A model generated the notes under the pieces. The model saw only the letters and a program-made list of their open reading frames with translations, did no database searches and was not told the DNA's origin. This document shows, piece after piece, positions 15,864 to 24,099 of a stretch of 42,205 nt of DNA; within the stretch, counting starts at the first letter, position 1; each line of letters opens with the position of its first letter. Origin of the DNA: Anaerolineae bacterium (GTDB lineage: Bacteria; Chloroflexota; Anaerolineae; Anaerolineales; E44-bin32); contig JAUWHR010000025.1 in NCBI GenBank assembly GCA_030605795.1, forward strand, positions 1 to 42,205, in the 5' to 3' direction. The position numbers and the translations under genes are program-made.

Positions 15864-17552
15864 ATGGAATCTGAACATTTGCATTTCCCCACAACAGTTA
15901 GAAGTCTTAGTCGACGTTTGCGTACCCGATATTCACGGGTCACGCTTTTCTTCGCCAGAGTAGTTATTGGTGTGCTTTGGTGGGATGTGATCCTGCGTCG
16001 ATTAGGGTTGGAGCGGCTGTCGCGACGTACTGCACCGAGGCGTTATCGGCGTATTGCACAACGCTTCCGGGCATTGGCAACGAGTATGGGTGGGGTGTGG
16101 ATTAAAGTTGGGCAGTTCCTCTCGGCCAGGTTGGATGTGCTTCCTGAATCTATTACCACCGAATTGGCTGGCCTGCAGGATGAAGTGGCCCCGGAGCCGT
16201 TCGAGGTTATGCGTGGCGTAGTGGTAGAGGAATTAGGGGCTCCCCTGGAGGAGCGTTTCACTAGTTTTGATCCTCAACCGCTCGCATCAGCCTCGCTGGG
16301 GCAGGTCCACCGCGCACAGCTTCCAAGTGGCGAAGCAGTGGTAGTCAAGGTCCAGCGACCGGACATCCACGATTTGATCCGAGTCGATCTGGCCGCCCTG
16401 GCGACAGTAGTAGGTTGGCTCAAGCGATACCGGCCGATCACCCGGCGGGCCGACCTGGATGAGTTACTGGCCGAGTTCAGCCGGACCTTGTGGGAAGAGG
16501 TCGACTACCTGGCAGAGGCTGACAATGCCCGACGCTTCGCGGAGATGTTCTCTGAAGATCCTGGGGTGCGCATCCCGGCCGTCTACGGCTCCCACACTAC
16601 TGCACGGGTGTTAACACTCGAAGATGTATATTTCATCAAGATAACGGACTACGCCGCCATCGAGGCGGTTGGGGTTGACCGGGCTGAGGTGGCCGAGCGA
16701 CTGTTTCAAACTTACCTGTGGCAGATCTTTACCGAGGGGTTCTTTCACGCCGACCCGCATCCGGGCAACCTGTTTGTCGAGCCCCTCGAAACGGGCGAGT
16801 GGAGGCTGGTGTTTGTCGATTTTGGCATGGTTGGCCGGGTCGAGACGAAAGCGAAACAGGGGCTAAGAGACCTGGCGATCGCCGTTGGAGCGCGTGATCT
16901 CGACCGTTTGATGCAGGCTTATCAGAGATTGGGGGTGCTGTTACCGGGCGCTGATCTGGAGCGCATCCGCCAGGCGGAGGCGGCTTTGTTCGACCGGCTA
17001 TGGGGTAAAAGTATGAGTGAACTGGTGCGCAGCCATCCCCAGGAGATGCGTCAGTTTGCCAGGGAGTTCCGTGATGTGCTTTATGAGATGCCGTTCCAGG
17101 TGCCGGGAGACCTGATATTTCTTGGGCGCTGTGTCTCAATACTTTCGGGGATGTGCACCGGTCTCAACCCGGAGTTCAACTTTTTTGAGGGTCTGAAGCC
17201 ATTTGCCGAACAGTTGCTGGCGGAAGAGGGAGGCGATTGGCTGGGGACGGTGATCGAATTGTTGATCGAACAGGTCAGAGCGTTAGCGACTTTACCGACC
17301 AGATTCGATTCAACCCTGGCGAAAATCGAGCGAGGCGAATTGCTAATTACTGCCAGGGCTGCGCCTGGTCTGCAGCGCCAGATTCAAGGGCTGACGGGAT
17401 CGGTCAATCGCTTGGTGAGCGCGGTGTTGTTCGCCGCGTTGCTCCTTACTGGGGGTTTGCTATATGTCAGCGGTGAACGCCTGCTGGGCGGTATTGGTCT
17501 CGGTTTGGCACTGGTGGTGTTGGCATGGGTATTGCTTGGGTGCCGGGTTTGA
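15864..17552 (+). CDS. ABC1/UbiB (AarF)-family protein kinase-like protein
   Basis: A 562-residue atypical kinase of the family needed for ubiquinone or other isoprenoid lipid metabolism. The invariant KxGQ motif is KVGQ (81-84), the A-rich nucleotide loop is ASASLGQVH (141-149), the ATP lysine is in VVVKVQRP (Lys162), the catalytic loop region is HADPHPGN (295-302) and the metal site is VDFG (318-321). Two hydrophobic helices at about 510-560 anchor it in the membrane, as in UbiB/ADCK proteins. It lies 63 bases after the ATPase gene in the same direction. Exact substrate unknown; in a non-ubiquinone organism it may serve menaquinone or other prenyl lipids. Confidence 0.9.
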   Translation: MESEHLHFPTTVRSLSRRLRTRYSRVTLFFARVVIGVLWWDVILRRLGLERLSRRTAPRRYRRIAQRFRALATSMGGVWIKVGQFLSARLDVLPESITTELAGLQDEVAPEPFEVMRGVVVEELGAPLEERFTSFDPQPLASASLGQVHRAQLPSGEAVVVKVQRPDIHDLIRVDLAALATVVGWLKRYRPITRRADLDELLAEFSRTLWEEVDYLAEADNARRFAEMFSEDPGVRIPAVYGSHTTARVLTLEDVYFIKITDYAAIEAVGVDRAEVAERLFQTYLWQIFTEGFFHADPHPGNLFVEPLETGEWRLVFVDFGMVGRVETKAKQGLRDLAIAVGARDLDRLMQAYQRLGVLLPGADLERIRQAEAALFDRLWGKSMSELVRSHPQEMRQFAREFRDVLYEMPFQVPGDLIFLGRCVSILSGMCTGLNPEFNFFEGLKPFAEQLLAEEGGDWLGTVIELLIEQVRALATLPTRFDSTLAKIERGELLITARAAPGLQRQIQGLTGSVNRLVSAVLFAALLLTGGLLYVSGERLLGGIGLGLALVVLAWVLLGCRV

Positions 17553-17560
17553 TCGCGATC

Positions 17561-18086
17561 CTAGATCATTGGAACTTTTTCTTCCATACTCCTCCAGCGA
17601 CTTAACCTTTTCAGGCATTCATACTCCGGAAATCTGCTGCCATACTGGCGCATTCGATCCAATCCATCTGCACCTATATCTGGTGTGATTATTCCTAATT
17701 GAATGAGTTCATCTAATATCTAAAGCGTTCCATGTGTATGAACACCTTCTTGAGCAGCAGCCGTCGCCAGAACGAGCAAGCCGACGATCACCAGTGACAA
17801 GCACCACACCCAGATCATGGGCAAGCACAAGCGCAGCGATATCTTTGGGTGAGGGTTTTCGATAGATAAAAGATAGTCTATAAACTTCTTGCACTAGTCT
17901 CTCAGGAAGATCAACACTCTCAAGGCCTAGCTTTTTCAGCGCAATTCCCTTAGGGCTACGCATTTCTTCCACGATGACGTTTGGTGTCATAAAGTGGTAG
18001 GGCATCTCGAAAGTCTCTATTATCAGACCGCCAATATGCAAATCGATTATTACATTTGCATCAACCACCAATACCGACAACGACAT
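17561..18086 (-). pseudogene. PIN-domain toxin-like gene, broken by a frameshift and a stop
   Basis: The first 105 codons encode a PIN ribonuclease-like domain (VVDANVIIDL, NVIVEEM, DIAALVLAHDLGVVLVTGDRR). Around 17766-17780 one base appears to be inserted: the open frame runs into an unrelated 20-residue tail ending at 17709. In the other frame the expected C-terminus continues as LATAAAQEGVHTHGTL, an in-frame TAG (17722-17720) where relatives have Trp, then ILDELIQLGIITPD and a tail with CLKRLSRWR, to a stop at 17563-17561. Two lesions thus inactivate the gene or leave a 125-residue variant lacking the last conserved acidic residues. Its start overlaps the HTH-protease gene by 26 bases, as in a two-gene toxin-antitoxin operon. 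Confidence 0.85.
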
Positions 18087-19113
18087 TGTTTTCCCCCTGA
18101 GCTTGACCGTACCAGAAAGCCTCTAATGGTTCTCCCAATAAGTCTTCTGCTCGAGAGCGCGAGATTATATCCTCAGCCAATGCCCGTAATACCAAATGAC
18201 GCAATCGCGATGGTTTTTCGGGCGAATAGGTCCTGCCCGGTTCCCTTCGGTGCCATCCGTTCTTTCGGAAGATGTGGAAGAATCTTCTTGCCGAGGATTG
18301 AGTGATAATTCCTAAATATTGTGCTCGGTAAATCCAAGCTTGCATGCTAAGACCGTATTTGTGCTTCAACAAATGTAATTCATTATCGCTTATCTTCTTG
18401 CGTTTAGAGCCCAGCTCCCTACGTGCAACTTTCTCTGGTACAAGAAAAGCTCCTGCAAAGCGATGGGCTGCTTTTTCTTGGTCTAGAGTCATATGAATTT
18501 GCAATACTAAATGGCCTAATTCATGAGCCAAGTTGAAACGTTGGCGATCTCCGGGAATATCATGCCTGGTCGCGATGACCGGGGTGCCATTCACCCGTAA
18601 AGTACATGCGTCGAAGTGCTCAAAACCCTGCACAAGACCGATAGCAATGAAGTTATCTTCAAATACTTGGATAAGATTCTCAATTGGAGCAAAGCCAAGA
18701 TTCCATTCCATTCGTAGTGACTCGGCTGCCCTTTCAACTTCATTCATCGAGGCCACTTGGTAACAGGGCAAATCAACGGCATGAATTTCATCGTTGAATA
18801 GACTTTCAGCTTCAAGGTATCTTTCTAGCCACTCCTGGATCTGGGATACCAGGGCTGCTTCTTGCTTGGCACCGAGAGAGGCATGTTTTCGATAGATCTG
18901 AGGAGTAACTTTAAGTGATAATGGCCGAAAGAAATACTCTACTCGGAGATTGAGTGCGCCAGCCAAGCGTAATAATATTCCCGAACTGGGAACCATTAGG
19001 TCACGCTCATATTTTGATATCGCCATTGCACTAACACCCACAATCTCAGCCAGGGTACGTTGGCTCATTCTTTTACTCTTCCTCGCTTGACGAATACGAC
19101 TTCCAATAGACAC
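18061..19113 (-). CDS. XRE-family HTH / ImmA-IrrE (M78) metalloprotease regulator
   Basis: A 350-residue protein. An N-terminal XRE helix-turn-helix (GSRIRQARKSKRMSQRTLAE, ISKYERDLMVPS) is followed by a zinc metalloprotease domain of the M78/COG2856 type, with HELGH at about 197-201 and the downstream ExxAxxFAxxFLVPE-like segment (EKAAHRFAGAFLVPE). GTG at 19113 is chosen over ATG at 19185: it gives the normal HTH start, has GGGAGG six bases upstream, and puts the operator outside the gene. Such proteins act as antitoxins or repressors, often encoded beside PIN or other toxins; here the partner PIN gene is broken. Likely autoregulated through the inverted repeat at 19129-19169. Confidence 0.9.
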   Translation of the reverse strand: MSIGSRIRQARKSKRMSQRTLAEIVGVSAMAISKYERDLMVPSSGILLRLAGALNLRVEYFFRPLSLKVTPQIYRKHASLGAKQEAALVSQIQEWLERYLEAESLFNDEIHAVDLPCYQVASMNEVERAAESLRMEWNLGFAPIENLIQVFEDNFIAIGLVQGFEHFDACTLRVNGTPVIATRHDIPGDRQRFNLAHELGHLVLQIHMTLDQEKAAHRFAGAFLVPEKVARRELGSKRKKISDNELHLLKHKYGLSMQAWIYRAQYLGIITQSSARRFFHIFRKNGWHRREPGRTYSPEKPSRLRHLVLRALAEDIISRSRAEDLLGEPLEAFWYGQAQGENNVVVGIGG

Positions 19114-19128
19114 AGCTAGCCTCCCTTT

Positions 19129-19169
19129 GGGTTTACATATTACCACACAAGCATATACCTTGTAAACCC
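19129..19169 (-). promoter_or_regulatory. Promoter and operator of the HTH-protease gene
   Basis: A perfect 9-base inverted repeat, GGGTTTACA (19129-19137) and TGTAAACCC (19161-19169), has 23 bases between the arms. On the minus strand one arm contains a -35-like TTTACA (19166-19161), and 18 bases later comes TAATAT (19142-19137) abutting the second arm. A repressor dimer bound here would cover both promoter boxes. The HTH protein starting at 19113 is the obvious candidate. Confidence 0.72.
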
Positions 19170-19253
19170 ATTTTCCACCAGTCATATTTTAGAGATTTAT
19201 TAAGATATTCCGTTTTTGTGTTTAATCGCCCACTGAAACGAAGTAAATCCACG

Positions 19254-19303
19254 ATTTCAATCCCCCTTAGGTCGGGGATTTAATACATTGGAAAAGTTGA
19301 AAT
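19254..19303. repeat. Nested inverted repeat resembling a solitary CRISPR repeat
   Basis: ATTTCAA (19254-19260) pairs with TTGAAAT (19297-19303), and inside it AATCCCC (19259-19265) pairs with GGGGATT (19274-19280). The TTTCAATCCCC...GGGGATTTAAT core resembles the ATTTCAATCCC-type CRISPR repeats of many bacteria, but only one copy is present and no cas gene is in the window. It lies between the HTH-protease gene (upstream side) and the nitrilase gene end. Confidence 0.45.
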
Positions 19304-19346
19304 TTGCGAGTGGGGGTTTATCGCATGCTTCATGAGCTCCACAGCG

Positions 19347-20171
19347 CTATGTAGTCAAAGTGTGATACAGTTCAGGCCGGCGGTCTTCGAACAAGTTAAG
19401 CTCGTATTCCCAGGGCACGAAGATGCGTTGTTTATGGTTGCTTCGGGTGGGGTCGATCTCCACGCAAAGGATCTCCTCACCTTCAGCACGGGCTTCGAGC
19501 AGCATCTCCCCATCCGGACCGACGATCACGCTGCGACCAAGGTAGTGTGTGCCCCGTTCCTCCCCCACACGATTAGCAGCAATCAGGTACAGGCCGTTCT
19601 CGGCGGCGCGCGATTGGGCCATGAATTCCGGGTAGAGTGTGGCTGTGCGCGGCCAAGCGGTGGGCAGCAAAATTACCTGTGCCCCAGCAAGAGCCAGTAC
19701 CCGGATGGGCTCCGGGAATCGCAGATCGTAGCAGATCAGCATCCCAAGACGCCCGACCGAAGTTTCGAAGGGACCGGGGAGGGTATCTCCGGCGGCCAGA
19801 TAGCGGTCGACGCCTAGATATGGCAGGTGGGTCTTCCGGTAACGGGCGATCAGGCCGTCGGGGCCCACCAGGGCAGCCGTGTTGAACAGCCTATCATGCT
19901 CATCCTTCTCGATCGTTCCTACCACAACTGCCGTAAGCTCGGCCTCCCGGCAGGCATCAGACATGCGCTGGGTTTGGGGTCCAGGGATCGGTTCGGCGAC
20001 TGCCGCCGCCTCCTCAGCAGAGAGTGCATAGCCGGTGACCGCGCACTCTGGAAATACAGCGATCTGCGCCCCACGCTTGGAGGCCTCATGGATCAGATTG
20101 ATAATTTTCTCTAAATTGGCTTCAGGGTCAAGCAGGATGGGTTCCATTTGGACGGCGGCGTAACGTGGCAT
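19347..20171 (-). CDS. Carbon-nitrogen hydrolase (nitrilase superfamily)
   Basis: A 274-residue amidohydrolase of the nitrilase superfamily. The catalytic triad is visible: Glu42 in FPECAVTGY, Lys113 in RYRKTHLPY and Cys147 in LICYDLRFPE. LLPTAWP and ARAAENG-like segments (SRAAENGLYLIAANRVG) complete the family pattern. These enzymes cleave non-peptide C-N bonds, for example omega-amidase/Nit2-type deaminated glutathione or alpha-keto acid amides, or N-carbamoyl compounds; the exact substrate is open. ATG at 20171 has GGAGG five bases upstream. It is monocistronic and divergent from the MgtC-like gene. Confidence 0.9.
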   Translation of the reverse strand: MPRYAAVQMEPILLDPEANLEKIINLIHEASKRGAQIAVFPECAVTGYALSAEEAAAVAEPIPGPQTQRMSDACREAELTAVVVGTIEKDEHDRLFNTAALVGPDGLIARYRKTHLPYLGVDRYLAAGDTLPGPFETSVGRLGMLICYDLRFPEPIRVLALAGAQVILLPTAWPRTATLYPEFMAQSRAAENGLYLIAANRVGEERGTHYLGRSVIVGPDGEMLLEARAEGEEILCVEIDPTRSNHKQRIFVPWEYELNLFEDRRPELYHTLTT

Positions 20172-20201
20172 TCGGACCTCCGTGTGATCTTATGTTTATC
20201 A

Positions 20202-20229
20202 TGGACGGCATTCCAAAGGAAAGTATAAT
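20202..20229 (+). promoter_or_regulatory. Probable promoter of the MgtC/DUF4010 gene
   Basis: A consensus -10 TATAAT (20224-20229) is preceded at 16 bases by TGGACG (20202-20207), which matches four of six -35 bases. It lies about 60 bases upstream of the start at 20290, in the divergent spacer. Confidence 0.45.
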
Positions 20230-20289
20230 CCTATCTACAACTTGTGAGTCGACGATGCGCCATACTATTTACCCTTTGAGGATCATTTA

Positions 20290-21573
20290 ATGAACCTAAT
20301 GCTTAACCTGGAACCCTGGTGGCGTTTTGCGGCTGCGCTGCTGATCGGCGCCTTAATTGGACTCGAGCGGGAGTTCGTCCAACAGCGCACTGAAGAAAGA
20401 GACTTTGCCGGCATCCGGACCTTCTCGTTGATGGCCCTGCTTGGCGCCGTGGCGGCGTATTTCAGCCAACAGTTTGGACTTCTACTTTTCATTGCAGTCT
20501 ATCTTAGTTTGGCATTGCTCGTGTGGGTCAGCCATCTGGGAGACATCTACCGAGGACATGAAAAAGGCATAACGACTGAAGTAGTGGCGCTGATCGTACC
20601 TCTCTTAGGGGCAATGGTTATCTGGGGGGAGGTTGAGTTGGCTGCCGCGCTGGGTGTGATCACAGCTCTCTTGTTGGCCCTCAAACCTCGCTTACACGGC
20701 TTAGCTCGTCGCATGAGTGCAGAGGACCTGAAGGCGACGCTTGAATTTGCGCTGATCACGGCCGTAGTTTTACCCTTGTTACCAAACCAAAGCTTCGGTC
20801 CCTTTGGCGTGTTAAACCCCTTTCAGATCTGGCTTCTGGTGGTTTTAGTCTCAGGTATCGGTTTCCTAGGTTATGTCTTAATCAAGACCCTAGGGGCAGA
20901 ACAAGGGGTTGGATTGACTGGAGTGCTTGGGGGGTTGGTCAGTAGCACAGCCACCACGGTTAGCTTGGCTGGTCGAAGCAAGGGAAATCCCGGGCTTTCC
21001 TCCATCTTGGTCAGAGGTATTGTCCTGGCGTCTTGTGTTATGTTTCCTCGGGTGCTGGTTGAGGTTGGGGTGATCTACCCCCCGCTGCTGAGGATCGTGA
21101 GCCTGCCCATTGGCGCGATGTTGCTCGTTAGTCTAGGGTTGGTGCTCTACCTGTGGCGCGGACGGCGCGCGGATGAGCAAGAAGACCGGGAGGAGATGAA
21201 AGTCTCCAACCCACTTAGACTACAAACAGCGATAACCTTCGCGTTGGTATTCTCTGTAGTCCTGATCGTAGTTAGGGCGGCGAATGAGTTCTTCGGCGAC
21301 GCGGGCGTCTACGTTGCCAGCGCTCTGGCTGGTCTGACAGACGTAGACGCCATCACGCTTAGCGTCTCTGAATTGGCTTCTTATGGGCAACTCCATCCAC
21401 AGGTGGCTGGGATGGCGGTCGTCCTGGCGACGCTGGTGAACACCGCGGCGAAGGCGGTGATGGTGTGGTTTTTAGGAGCGCCTGAACTCCGACGCACGGT
21501 CATGCGTGCTTTCGGACTCGTACTCCTCACCGGAATCGCCGGTAGTGCCATCGTCTTGGGGATTGGGTTCTAA
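20290..21573 (+). CDS. MgtC/SapB-like membrane protein with DUF4010 domain
   Basis: A 427-residue membrane protein. Residues 1-140 match the MgtC/SapB N-terminal region (ALLIGALIGLERE, IRTFSLMALLGAVAAY, GITTEVVALIVPLLGAMV), and the rest is a DUF4010 domain with six or more helices (LSSILVRGIVLASCVMFPRVLVE, ALAGLTDVDAITLSVSELA, LVNTAAKAVMVW). MgtC-type proteins are linked to magnesium and F-ATPase control in pathogens, but the role of the DUF4010 form is unknown. It has its own promoter. A perfect 35-base palindrome begins four bases after the stop codon and separates it from the convergent gene at 21661. Confidence 0.85.
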   Translation: MNLMLNLEPWWRFAAALLIGALIGLEREFVQQRTEERDFAGIRTFSLMALLGAVAAYFSQQFGLLLFIAVYLSLALLVWVSHLGDIYRGHEKGITTEVVALIVPLLGAMVIWGEVELAAALGVITALLLALKPRLHGLARRMSAEDLKATLEFALITAVVLPLLPNQSFGPFGVLNPFQIWLLVVLVSGIGFLGYVLIKTLGAEQGVGLTGVLGGLVSSTATTVSLAGRSKGNPGLSSILVRGIVLASCVMFPRVLVEVGVIYPPLLRIVSLPIGAMLLVSLGLVLYLWRGRRADEQEDREEMKVSNPLRLQTAITFALVFSVVLIVVRAANEFFGDAGVYVASALAGLTDVDAITLSVSELASYGQLHPQVAGMAVVLATLVNTAAKAVMVWFLGAPELRRTVMRAFGLVLLTGIAGSAIVLGIGF

Positions 21574-21577
21574 GAAA

Positions 21578-21612
21578 TACCTTCCCGCGAGCTTTAAGCT
21601 CGCGGGAAGGTA
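21578..21612. terminator. Perfect 35-base palindrome, probable bidirectional terminator
   Basis: TACCTTCCCGCGAGCTT, a single central T, then its exact reverse complement AAGCTCGCGGGAAGGTA. The 17-base arms are perfect. It lies between the convergent genes ending at 21573 and 21661, where a bidirectional terminator is expected, but there is no long T tract. A degenerate copy of the same length lies at 23234-23268, so it is also a member of a dispersed repeat family. Confidence 0.7.
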
Positions 21613-21660
21613 AAGTACTAAGCTATCGGGATGGCTATAGACCGAGTGAGTCTCCCTGGT

Positions 21661-21888
21661 CTAGGCGCTCTCTTTAGCCTCCATCCGCTCCAAAGTGTGG
21701 TCGATCAAGCTGCGCACCGCCAGTAGCATCTCGCGGCGAGCTGTACGTCGGTGCTCGATAAACTCGGGCGGGAAAAGGGATTTAAAGCTTTCCCTCATCT
21801 CGGACCGTGCGGCCTTTAAATGTTGGCGGGTCTCCTTTGGTGGCCAGCGTTGGACTTCTTTTTTATCGCCTTTCTTTTGCTCTGGCAT
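21661..21888 (-). CDS. Small conserved charged protein
   Basis: A 75-residue, highly charged and probably helical protein (LKAARSEMRESFKSLFPPEFIEHRRTARREMLLAVRSLIDHTLERME), with no signal peptide or membrane segment. A strong AAGGAGG lies upstream of the ATG, which makes a real gene likely despite its size. Proteins with the PPEFxEHRRxARREMLLAVRSLID pattern are familiar to me as a small family of unknown function in Chloroflexota. It converges on the MgtC-like gene. Confidence 0.75.
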   Translation of the reverse strand: MPEQKKGDKKEVQRWPPKETRQHLKAARSEMRESFKSLFPPEFIEHRRTARREMLLAVRSLIDHTLERMEAKESA

Positions 21889-22034
21889 GATACCCTCCTT
21901 GCCTACTTTGTTTTCTGTTCACATTATACCGCTGGGTATGTATCCATACGGGTGAGGTTGGAATTACTTAGGGATATCCTTCCTTCACGTAGTTTTTAAA
22001 TACGACGTAATTCAAGTCAGTCCATTTCCTGGAC

Positions 22035-23183
22035 TTATACCCGCTCGAGTATCGTGGCGGTTGACATGCCGTGTCCGATGCACATCGTCTGTAGACCGTA
22101 GCGACCATCGTCACCGATCAACGCATAGATCAGCTTGGTCATCAGTACCGCACCTGTGGCGCCCAACGGATGGCCATGAGCGATTGCGCCTCCGTCCGGG
22201 TTGACCTTACCCATGTCAGCGTCGAGCTCTTGCTGCCAGGCGAGAACCACCGAGGCGAAAGCCTCGTTGATCTCAATTACATCCATGTCATCTAGAGTGA
22301 GTCCGGCTCGCTGGAGGATCTTTCTGGTTGCAGCGATAGGGCCGTCAAGCATCAGAACCGGATCGGTGCCCACCACCTCCCGGGTCACCACGCGGACGAG
22401 CGGTTTTAGGTCGTACATGTGCACCGCTTGTTCGGAGGCCAATAGCGAGGCTCCCGCACCATCGCTGATCTGACTGCTGTTGCCGGCAGTGACCATGCCA
22501 TCTTGCTTGAAAACCGGCGGCAGGACGGCCATCTTCTCTCGGTCGGGAGGAATGCGCACACCCTGGTCATGTTCCACTAGACGTGTACCACCATTCCCAT
22601 CCGGGACGGGGACAGGCACGATTTGCTCCTTCTGGCGGCCCTCATGGATTGCAGCGCCTGCCCGCAGGTGGCTCTCGTACGCATAGTCGTCAAGCGCTTC
22701 ACGACTCAAGCTCCACTTCTCGGCCATCATCTCGGCGCTAATCCCTTGGTGCACCAGAGGGTAGGGGAAGTTAGTTGGCCATTCCTCAGGCCAGTCAGCG
22801 CCCAGCGGCTGATGCGACATCATCTCGATTCCGCCAGCGACGACTAGATTCATATCCCCAGCCAGGATTGCTTGAGCGGCGAAGTGGACCGCCTGCTGGC
22901 TCGAGCCGCACATCCGGTTGATTTGCACAGCCGGTACATGTACAGGGAAGCCGGCTTGGAGCGCTGCCAGGCGGGCGATGTTGGCCCCCTGGTCATCAAT
23001 TGGCGTGACGCAGCCCATAATGACGTCATCCACCTGCCCACTCTCGACGCCACCTCGTCTTAAGACTTCTTTTAATACGAGCGCCGCTAGGTCGACCGGG
23101 GCTACTGGGTAGAGCGCACCTTTTTCTGGTTTACCGACTCCAACCGGGGTGCGGACGGTGGCGATGATGTAAACTTCTGGCAT
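22035..23183 (-). CDS. Thiolase (acetyl-CoA acetyltransferase family)
   Basis: A 382-residue thiolase II-type enzyme that joins or cleaves acyl-CoA thioesters in fatty acid or acetoacetyl-CoA metabolism. The nucleophilic cysteine is in NRMCGSSQQAV (Cys92), the general-base histidine in GHPLGATGA (near 338), and the second cysteine in CIGHGMS (near 368). INEAFAS is also present. Start ATG at 23183 is preferred to the ATG at 23204, since it begins MPEVYIIATVRTP as in relatives and has GGAG eight bases upstream. No partner beta-oxidation genes lie next to it, so direction of reaction is unclear. Confidence 0.92.
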   Translation of the reverse strand: MPEVYIIATVRTPVGVGKPEKGALYPVAPVDLAALVLKEVLRRGGVESGQVDDVIMGCVTPIDDQGANIARLAALQAGFPVHVPAVQINRMCGSSQQAVHFAAQAILAGDMNLVVAGGIEMMSHQPLGADWPEEWPTNFPYPLVHQGISAEMMAEKWSLSREALDDYAYESHLRAGAAIHEGRQKEQIVPVPVPDGNGGTRLVEHDQGVRIPPDREKMAVLPPVFKQDGMVTAGNSSQISDGAGASLLASEQAVHMYDLKPLVRVVTREVVGTDPVLMLDGPIAATRKILQRAGLTLDDMDVIEINEAFASVVLAWQQELDADMGKVNPDGGAIAHGHPLGATGAVLMTKLIYALIGDDGRYGLQTMCIGHGMSTATILERV

Positions 23184-23233
23184 GGGGCAAACTCCATGAT
23201 GCAAGGTTTCGATAGGCTTTACGGACGGTCTTT

Positions 23234-23268
23234 TAGTTCCCCATGATCTTTAAGCTCGTGGGGAGGTA
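23234..23268. repeat. Degenerate copy of the 35-base palindrome
   Basis: Its right half TTTAAGCTCGTGGGGAGGTA matches the palindrome at 21578-21612 with two changes, and the left half TAGTTCCCCATGATCTT is a partly decayed partner; the total length is again 35 bases. It sits in the divergent spacer between the thiolase start and the lipoprotein gene. Confidence 0.6.
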
Positions 23269-23374
23269 GAAAGCAGTGTGTGATTCAGCATACGCTAGAA
23301 GGCTTTTGGTGTCAACGTGGACCATGAATAACGAGAGCTATTTCATTCTGGGGAGAAAAGAGAAAGAGGGTGTC

Positions 23375-24067
23375 GTGAGGTTTGAACATCTGCTCTGTTA
23401 TGTGTTCTTGGTGAGTATATGGTTGGCGTCCTGTAGGAGTGGAGCACCGCCGGTAGAGCGTATGATCGAAACCGCGGATGATCTGGTAGCAGCTTTAAGG
23501 GACGCGGGGAGGGCGGTGATAGAAACGACCGAAGCGGGTATACCTGCCTTTGGTGTTCCGGCTCGGATGCTTCAGGTGGACCAAGCCGTCGTGCAGGTGT
23601 ATGAATACGTCAATGTGGGGGCGCGCATCGCGATATCGCAGACAATTTCGCCTTATGGGGAAGCCGTCGATGAAACAGTGATGGTTTGGCCCGACCGTCC
23701 AAAATTTTGGGCGACGGGTTGCTTGATCCTGATCTATAATGGCACAGATGGTGGGATGATACTGCTATTGAGCGGTTTATTAGGCGATCCGCTTACGTGG
23801 TCTTCAACCCTGGTGGATGAACCTTACCCTCCGGCAGTTACAGCAGCCATCCAATATATAGCGTATAGTTTAAACGTGGAACCGGCCAGGGTGGAGGTAC
23901 TTAATATTGAAGCTGTTAATTGGCCGGATTCCTGCCTGAGTTTACCTGAGCCGGTGGAGAGGTGTGTCGAGGTGATCACCCCAGGATGGCATATCTTCTT
24001 GTGGGTGGAGGGGCAAATCTACCAGGTCAGTACTGACCAGTTTGGCGAGGACGTGCGCCTTCACTGA
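23375..24067 (+). CDS. Putative lipoprotein of unknown function
   Basis: A 230-residue protein. GTG at 23375 gives a signal peptide ending in the lipobox LASC (MRFEHLLCYVFLVSIWLASC), so it is a membrane-anchored exported lipoprotein; an ATG at 23276 would place the signal sequence 34 residues inside. AGAGGG lies just upstream. The C-terminal part (NWPDSCLSLPEPVERCVEVITPGWHIFLWVEGQIYQV, split by two cysteines) is a repeat-like unit I know from Chloroflexota lipoproteins without a defined function. The central region contains VPARMLQVDQAVVQVYEY. Function unknown. Confidence 0.7.
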   Translation: MRFEHLLCYVFLVSIWLASCRSGAPPVERMIETADDLVAALRDAGRAVIETTEAGIPAFGVPARMLQVDQAVVQVYEYVNVGARIAISQTISPYGEAVDETVMVWPDRPKFWATGCLILIYNGTDGGMILLLSGLLGDPLTWSSTLVDEPYPPAVTAAIQYIAYSLNVEPARVEVLNIEAVNWPDSCLSLPEPVERCVEVITPGWHIFLWVEGQIYQVSTDQFGEDVRLH

Positions 24068-24099
24068 GCTCATAGCATAAGGGTGTAGGTGAGTATAAA

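Noticed and set aside
19254..19303. CRISPR array
   Set aside because: Only one repeat-like unit, no spacing pattern and no cas genes; kept only as a solitary repeat-like finding.
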